In this document: positions 5,441-8,413 of the stretch, piece after piece
How the letters are laid out: each line of letters begins with the position of its first letter
Position numbering within the stretch: the stretch's first letter is position 1
Assembly (NCBI GenBank): GCA_020633895.1
Contig: JACKCT010000044.1
Span: forward strand, 1-8,413
Reading direction: 5' to 3'
DNA from: Deltaproteobacteria bacterium
GTDB taxonomy: Bacteria > Lernaellota > Lernaellaia > JACKCT01
Length of the DNA stretch: 8,413 nucleotides
Program-made: the position numbers and the translations under genes
Notes under the pieces: generated by a model
The model's input: the letters and a program-made list of their open reading frames with translations, nothing else
Database searches by the model: none
Told to the model about the DNA's origin: nothing

Positions 5441-6742
5441 TTATTTCTTCTCGAAAAGCGTGAATTCCATCAGCCGGAAGGTGTTTTCTTCGTTCAGGCC
5501 GGACGTCTCGTCCACATGGCCGAGCACGTAGAATTTGTTGTGGTGGTTGTCGTTGACGAAAAAGACGTAATCACCGTGGATCGTGTAGAGGTCTTCGCCG
5601 TCGTCGTACTCGGGCAATTCGAAATCCTTCTCGTAGTGAAAACCCGAGGCGCTCAGGCCGACGAGGCGGGAATCCCGCTGGTCGAATTCCGTACCGTTAT
5701 CCAAAAGAACGACCACCTGATTGCTGGCCGGGGAAACGGCCATGCCCTTGACGATTTCGGCCTCCTCAAGCTTCGTGACCACTTTCATGTCGTCGCCGGC
5801 CGATTTATCGATCGCGATGACGTTGGCGCAGCGGGTTATCATCCATCCCCCGGTGAACGCGTACCAGAAATCGCCGCAAACGACGTCGTCGGTGTCGTAC
5901 ACAGGGTTGGAACGCACATACGCCGGCACTCCGGACTCGGTGTCGACATCGAATTTCGAAAAGCCGGTTTTCTTCAAGTCCGTGTCCGCCGTGTAGATCC
6001 ATTCGTCATTGCGGGCCAGCTTGGCGACCGACTGGTGGCGCAGGTCCGTATCGCCGGTGTGCGTGAACTCTTCGCCGTCGGACAGGCGAATGGCCAGCAT
6101 GCGCGTCCATTCTCCCGAATCGGGCACGGCGTAGATGAACTTGGAGGTGAGCACCACGTCGCTGACGCTCTCCGAAGGGGTATAGACGTCGCGGATGCTC
6201 TGCTCGGAGATGTCCACGTGGGAGATGGTGCTCCCGTGGTTGACCGCCGCCAGCTTGCCCGCGGGATCGACCGAGACGCCGAGAGGAGCCTTGGACAAGG
6301 AAATGGTGGTCCACGTCCCGGCTTCCAGGTCCAGCGTGATCAACGCGTTGGTCGGCTTCGTGGAAACGATGATGGCCCGATCCAGGCCCTCGCTGTACTC
6401 GGCGTCGATAATATTGAAGGCGACCTCGTCGACTTCCACTTCGTCATCGTCGCCGGTGTCGTCGTCATCCGTGTCGTCGTCATCCGTGTCGTCGTCGGTG
6501 TCGTCATCGTCGTCATCATCATCGTCATCCGAATCGTCGTCGTCTTCGGCGTCGTCATCGTCGTCGTCCGAGCCGTCGTCATCATCGTCGCCGATCAAGG
6601 ACGGGTCCGCGGCGTCATCGTCGTCGCCCGAAGACACACGCGCGCTGTCACCGCCGCCGCCGCCGCAGGCCATCGCCCAACCGGCCCCGACCATGAGAAT
6701 CACAACAATGGGAATTAAAAAATTCGATTTGCCTCGTGACAT
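5441..6742 (-). CDS. Asp-linker lipoprotein with beta-propeller-like domain (paralogue 3)
   Basis: Product of 433 residues, third copy of the family at 935-2269 and 2441-3673. The signal peptide ends at A23-M-A-C26, an acceptable though less typical lipobox, followed by five glycines. The acidic linker spans residues 40-100 and includes an unbroken run of ten Asp (72-81) and T-D-D-D units like those of paralogue 1. The globular domain has IDAEYS (112-117), SVDPAGKLAAVNHG (157-170), EWIYTADTD (247-255), and cysteines 289 and 305, again 16 apart. No other cysteine remains in the mature protein. The C-terminal block, Y-V-F-F-V-N-D (392-398) then F-Y-V-L-G-H-V, matches the other copies. The start at 6742 follows GGAGGGAG by about five bases; the in-frame ATG at 6823 lies before the signal peptide and is rejected. 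Function unknown; envelope location inferred. Confidence 0.85.
   Translation of the reverse strand: MSRGKSNFLIPIVVILMVGAGWAMACGGGGGDSARVSSGDDDDAADPSLIGDDDDDGSDDDDDDAEDDDDSDDDDDDDDDDTDDDTDDDDTDDDDTGDDDEVEVDEVAFNIIDAEYSEGLDRAIIVSTKPTNALITLDLEAGTWTTISLSKAPLGVSVDPAGKLAAVNHGSTISHVDISEQSIRDVYTPSESVSDVVLTSKFIYAVPDSGEWTRMLAIRLSDGEEFTHTGDTDLRHQSVAKLARNDEWIYTADTDLKKTGFSKFDVDTESGVPAYVRSNPVYDTDDVVCGDFWYAFTGGWMITRCANVIAIDKSAGDDMKVVTKLEEAEIVKGMAVSPASNQVVVLLDNGTEFDQRDSRLVGLSASGFHYEKDFELPEYDDGEDLYTIHGDYVFFVNDNHHNKFYVLGHVDETSGLNEENTFRLMEFTLFEKK
6443..6625 (-). repeat. Asp-rich low-complexity coding repeat (linker of paralogue 3)
   Basis: This stretch encodes residues 40-100: Asp runs of 3 to 10 interrupted by Thr, Ser, Gly, Ala-Glu and one seven-residue AADPSLI break. 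GAC and GAT codons are mixed. Intermediate in length between the other two linkers. Confidence 0.9.
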
Positions 6743-6955
6743 AGTTCTCCCTCCAAAGCTCGACAGTGGTTTCCTCGGCACGTACAAATAGCGGCAGCCC
6801 GCGTCGGCGATAAGAACCTCCACGCGCCGGTATCCGCTGCAAATTTTTCCCCGATTGAGCGTGCTTGTATTTTTAAAGATGAATTCCGATTAAGAAAACA
6901 TTTTTTTCGCCCCCCTTTCCTTGACCTGGGTCGCTCGGGAAGGGTACGAGGGAGC

Positions 6956-7393
6956 ATGGCCGCGGGCAGCGTCATGGCGATCGACTTGGGCACCGTACGC
7001 ATCGGCGTGGCGGTCTCCGACGGCTTGCGCATGGGCGCCAACCCTTTGGAAATGATCCCGGCGAAGCACGAAGAAGCGGTGTTCGATCGGCTCTTGGAGC
7101 TTTCGGCCGAGCACGAGGTCGTGGAGTTCGTTGTCGGCCTGCCGCTGAATATGGACGGCACCGAAAGTCCCGGCTCGACGCGGGCCCGGCAATTCGCCGA
7201 AAAATTGTCGGCCGTGACGGGCAAGCCCGCCCATCTGTGGGACGAGCGCCTTTCGAGCTGGGCGGCGGAGAACGCGTTGATCGAGGGCGGCGTGCGTCGG
7301 GAAAAACGCAAGAAATATGTCGACAAAGTCGCCGCCGCGTACATTTTGCAGAGCTATCTCGATGCCCACGACAAAAACCCGCCGCTCGCTTGA
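6956..7393 (+). CDS. ruvX: RuvX/YqgF family putative Holliday junction resolvase (pre-16S rRNA nuclease)
   Basis: The 145-residue product matches the RuvX/YqgF RNase-H-fold family in length and motifs: AIDLGTVRIGVAVSD (8-22) with the first catalytic Asp10, VVGLPLNMDG (59-68), W-D-E-R-L-S (95-100), and V-D-K-V-A-A (122-127) with the last acidic residue Asp123. E. coli YqgF processes the 5' end of 16S rRNA; other members have been described as Holliday junction resolvases, so the name carries both possibilities. The ATG at 6956 has GGGAG only one base upstream, but GGAAGGG about 12 bases before it. The next ATG at 6974 would leave just three residues before the catalytic Asp, shorter than usual, so 6956 is preferred. 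The 3' end overlaps mltG, so the two are probably translated together. Confidence 0.92.
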   Translation: MAAGSVMAIDLGTVRIGVAVSDGLRMGANPLEMIPAKHEEAVFDRLLELSAEHEVVEFVVGLPLNMDGTESPGSTRARQFAEKLSAVTGKPAHLWDERLSSWAAENALIEGGVRREKRKKYVDKVAAAYILQSYLDAHDKNPPLA

Positions 7394-8399
7394 TCCCTCC
7401 CGTCGAGGCCGACGTCCCCGCTGGATCCTGATCGTCGCCACGCTCGCCGTCGCGATCGGGATCGGCGGCGTGGTCGCCAACGCGCGCCTGTTCGGCGCTC
7501 CGGGGGACGGCGGGTCCACCGTCGTCGTCATCGAGCCGGGGACGTCGCTTCGCGCCATCGCCCGTCAACTGGAGGCCGAGCGCGTGGTGCGTAGCGCCAA
7601 GGGTTTCCTGCTGGCCGCCAAGTTGACGGGGCAGTCCTCGCGTATCCCCGCCGGCGAGTTCGACCTGCCTCGCGACGCCGACGCCTTCGCCGTCATCGAC
7701 CGCCTGGTGCACGGCCCCGTCGTCCAGCACAAGGTCACGATCCCCGAGGGCTACACCGTCCGCCAGATCGCGACCACGCTCGCCGCCTCGGGCATCGCGA
7801 CCAAGGAAGAGATCGACGCCGTCCTTGCCGACGGTCCGTTTTTCCGCGCGCTCGGGGTACCGGTCGATTCGCCGGAAGGGTATCTCTTCCCCGACACGTA
7901 CCAGTTCACCCGGGGTTATCCGGCGCGAAAGCTCGTGGCCAATATGGTCCGGCGATTTTTCAAGACGTGGGATGCGGCAATGGAAGCGCGGGCCAAGTCC
8001 CTGGGGATGACGATGCATCAGGTGGTGACGCTGGCAAGCATTGTGGAGGAAGAAGCGGCGGTGGACGACGAGCGGCCCATGATCGCCGGGGTCTTTCACA
8101 ACCGCCTGCGCAAGGGAATGCGCCTGCAAAGCGACCCGACGGTGATCTACGGCGTGGGCGATCGCTATCGCGGCAAGATCTACAAAAGCGACCTGACCGA
8201 CGCGAACCCGTACAACACCTACGTCATCGTCGGCCTGCCGCCCGGCCCGATCGCCGCTCCCGGCGAGGAGGCCCTACGCGCCGTCCTCCGGCCGGCCAAC
8301 ACCGACGCTCTCTACTTTGTCGCCCGCAACGACGGGACGCACGTCTTCTCCACAACCTACGCCCGTCACAAGCAAGCGGTGGAGCAATACCAACGCTAG
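7362..8399 (+). CDS. mltG: Endolytic murein transglycosylase MltG (YceG-like)
   Basis: The 345-residue product (E. coli MltG has 340) is an inner-membrane lytic transglycosylase that cuts nascent glycan strands and so sets their length. A basic N-terminal tail (R and K to residue 20) precedes one membrane helix (21-40). A LysM-like region follows (IEPGTSLRAIARQL, 57-70). The catalytic YceG domain has TLASIVEEEA (223-232), with Glu229 aligned to the catalytic Glu218 of E. coli. It continues with ERPMIAGVFHNRLRKGMRLQ (237-256), DPTVIYG, NPYNTY (282-287), GLPPGPIAAPG (291-301) and LYFVARNDGTHVFS (317-330). All key motifs are intact. The ATG at 7362 overlaps the end of ruvX by 32 bases; an in-frame ATG at 7317 would add 15 residues and neither has a strong ribosome site. 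Translational coupling to ruvX is likely. A ruvX-mltG neighbourhood is known from other bacteria. Confidence 0.94.
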   Translation: MPTTKTRRSLDPSRRGRRPRWILIVATLAVAIGIGGVVANARLFGAPGDGGSTVVVIEPGTSLRAIARQLEAERVVRSAKGFLLAAKLTGQSSRIPAGEFDLPRDADAFAVIDRLVHGPVVQHKVTIPEGYTVRQIATTLAASGIATKEEIDAVLADGPFFRALGVPVDSPEGYLFPDTYQFTRGYPARKLVANMVRRFFKTWDAAMEARAKSLGMTMHQVVTLASIVEEEAAVDDERPMIAGVFHNRLRKGMRLQSDPTVIYGVGDRYRGKIYKSDLTDANPYNTYVIVGLPPGPIAAPGEEALRAVLRPANTDALYFVARNDGTHVFSTTYARHKQAVEQYQR

Positions 8400-8413
8400 G
8401 CCGCGCCGACGCA

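Noticed and set aside
1922-6625. The Asp tracts considered as a CRISPR array or a dispersed DNA repeat element.
   Set aside because: The repeats are short, in frame, within coding sequence and without unique spacers; they are protein low-complexity linkers.
6921-6950. TTGACC with TACGAG, 18 bases apart, as a ruvX promoter.
   Set aside because: Transcription would begin at or after the ruvX start codon, and the -10 match is poor. I see no convincing promoter in the 213-base gap 6743-6955.

Overview
The window is high-GC bacterial DNA, densely coded apart from one AT-richer gap of about 600 bases. Lipobox lipoproteins, a signal-peptide protein and an MltG-type murein enzyme point to a diderm (Gram-negative-type) bacterium. 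Lipoproteins with long poly-aspartate linkers next to a ruvX-mltG pair suggest a deltaproteobacterial-like lineage or a related candidate phylum. That placement rests on style, not on a marker gene, and is weak.

Layout from left to right. (1) Positions 35-874 (+) encode a membrane-anchored or exported metallophosphoesterase with unusual metal-site residues and a CxxCH motif. (2) Positions 935-2269 and 2441-3673 (both -) encode two tandem paralogous lipoproteins: signal peptide with lipobox cysteine at residue 26, an Asp-rich low-complexity linker, then a repeat-type, probably beta-propeller, domain. (3) Positions 3674-4270 are a non-coding AT-richer gap with a perfect DnaA-box-like 9-mer and a structured leader for the next genes. 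(4) Positions 4271-5323 (+) hold a small envelope gene cluster: a two-helix membrane protein, a 58-residue DUF1328/YtjA-family membrane protein, and a secreted small protein of unknown function, closed by a strong intrinsic terminator at 5372-5407. (5) Positions 5441-6742 (-) encode a third member of the Asp-linker lipoprotein family. (6) Positions 6956-8399 (+) carry ruvX (yqgF) overlapping mltG, a housekeeping pair.

The most unusual content is the three-member lipoprotein family. All copies share the cysteine at position 26, an acidic linker of variable length (about 47 to 89 residues), a globular domain opening with a DAEYS motif, and a second cysteine pair exactly 16 residues apart. Their globular domains are clearly homologous but well diverged, so this is an established family and not a recent duplication. 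The membrane-protein cluster sits between the second and third copies on the opposite strand. I see no mobile element, CRISPR array, tRNA or rRNA.
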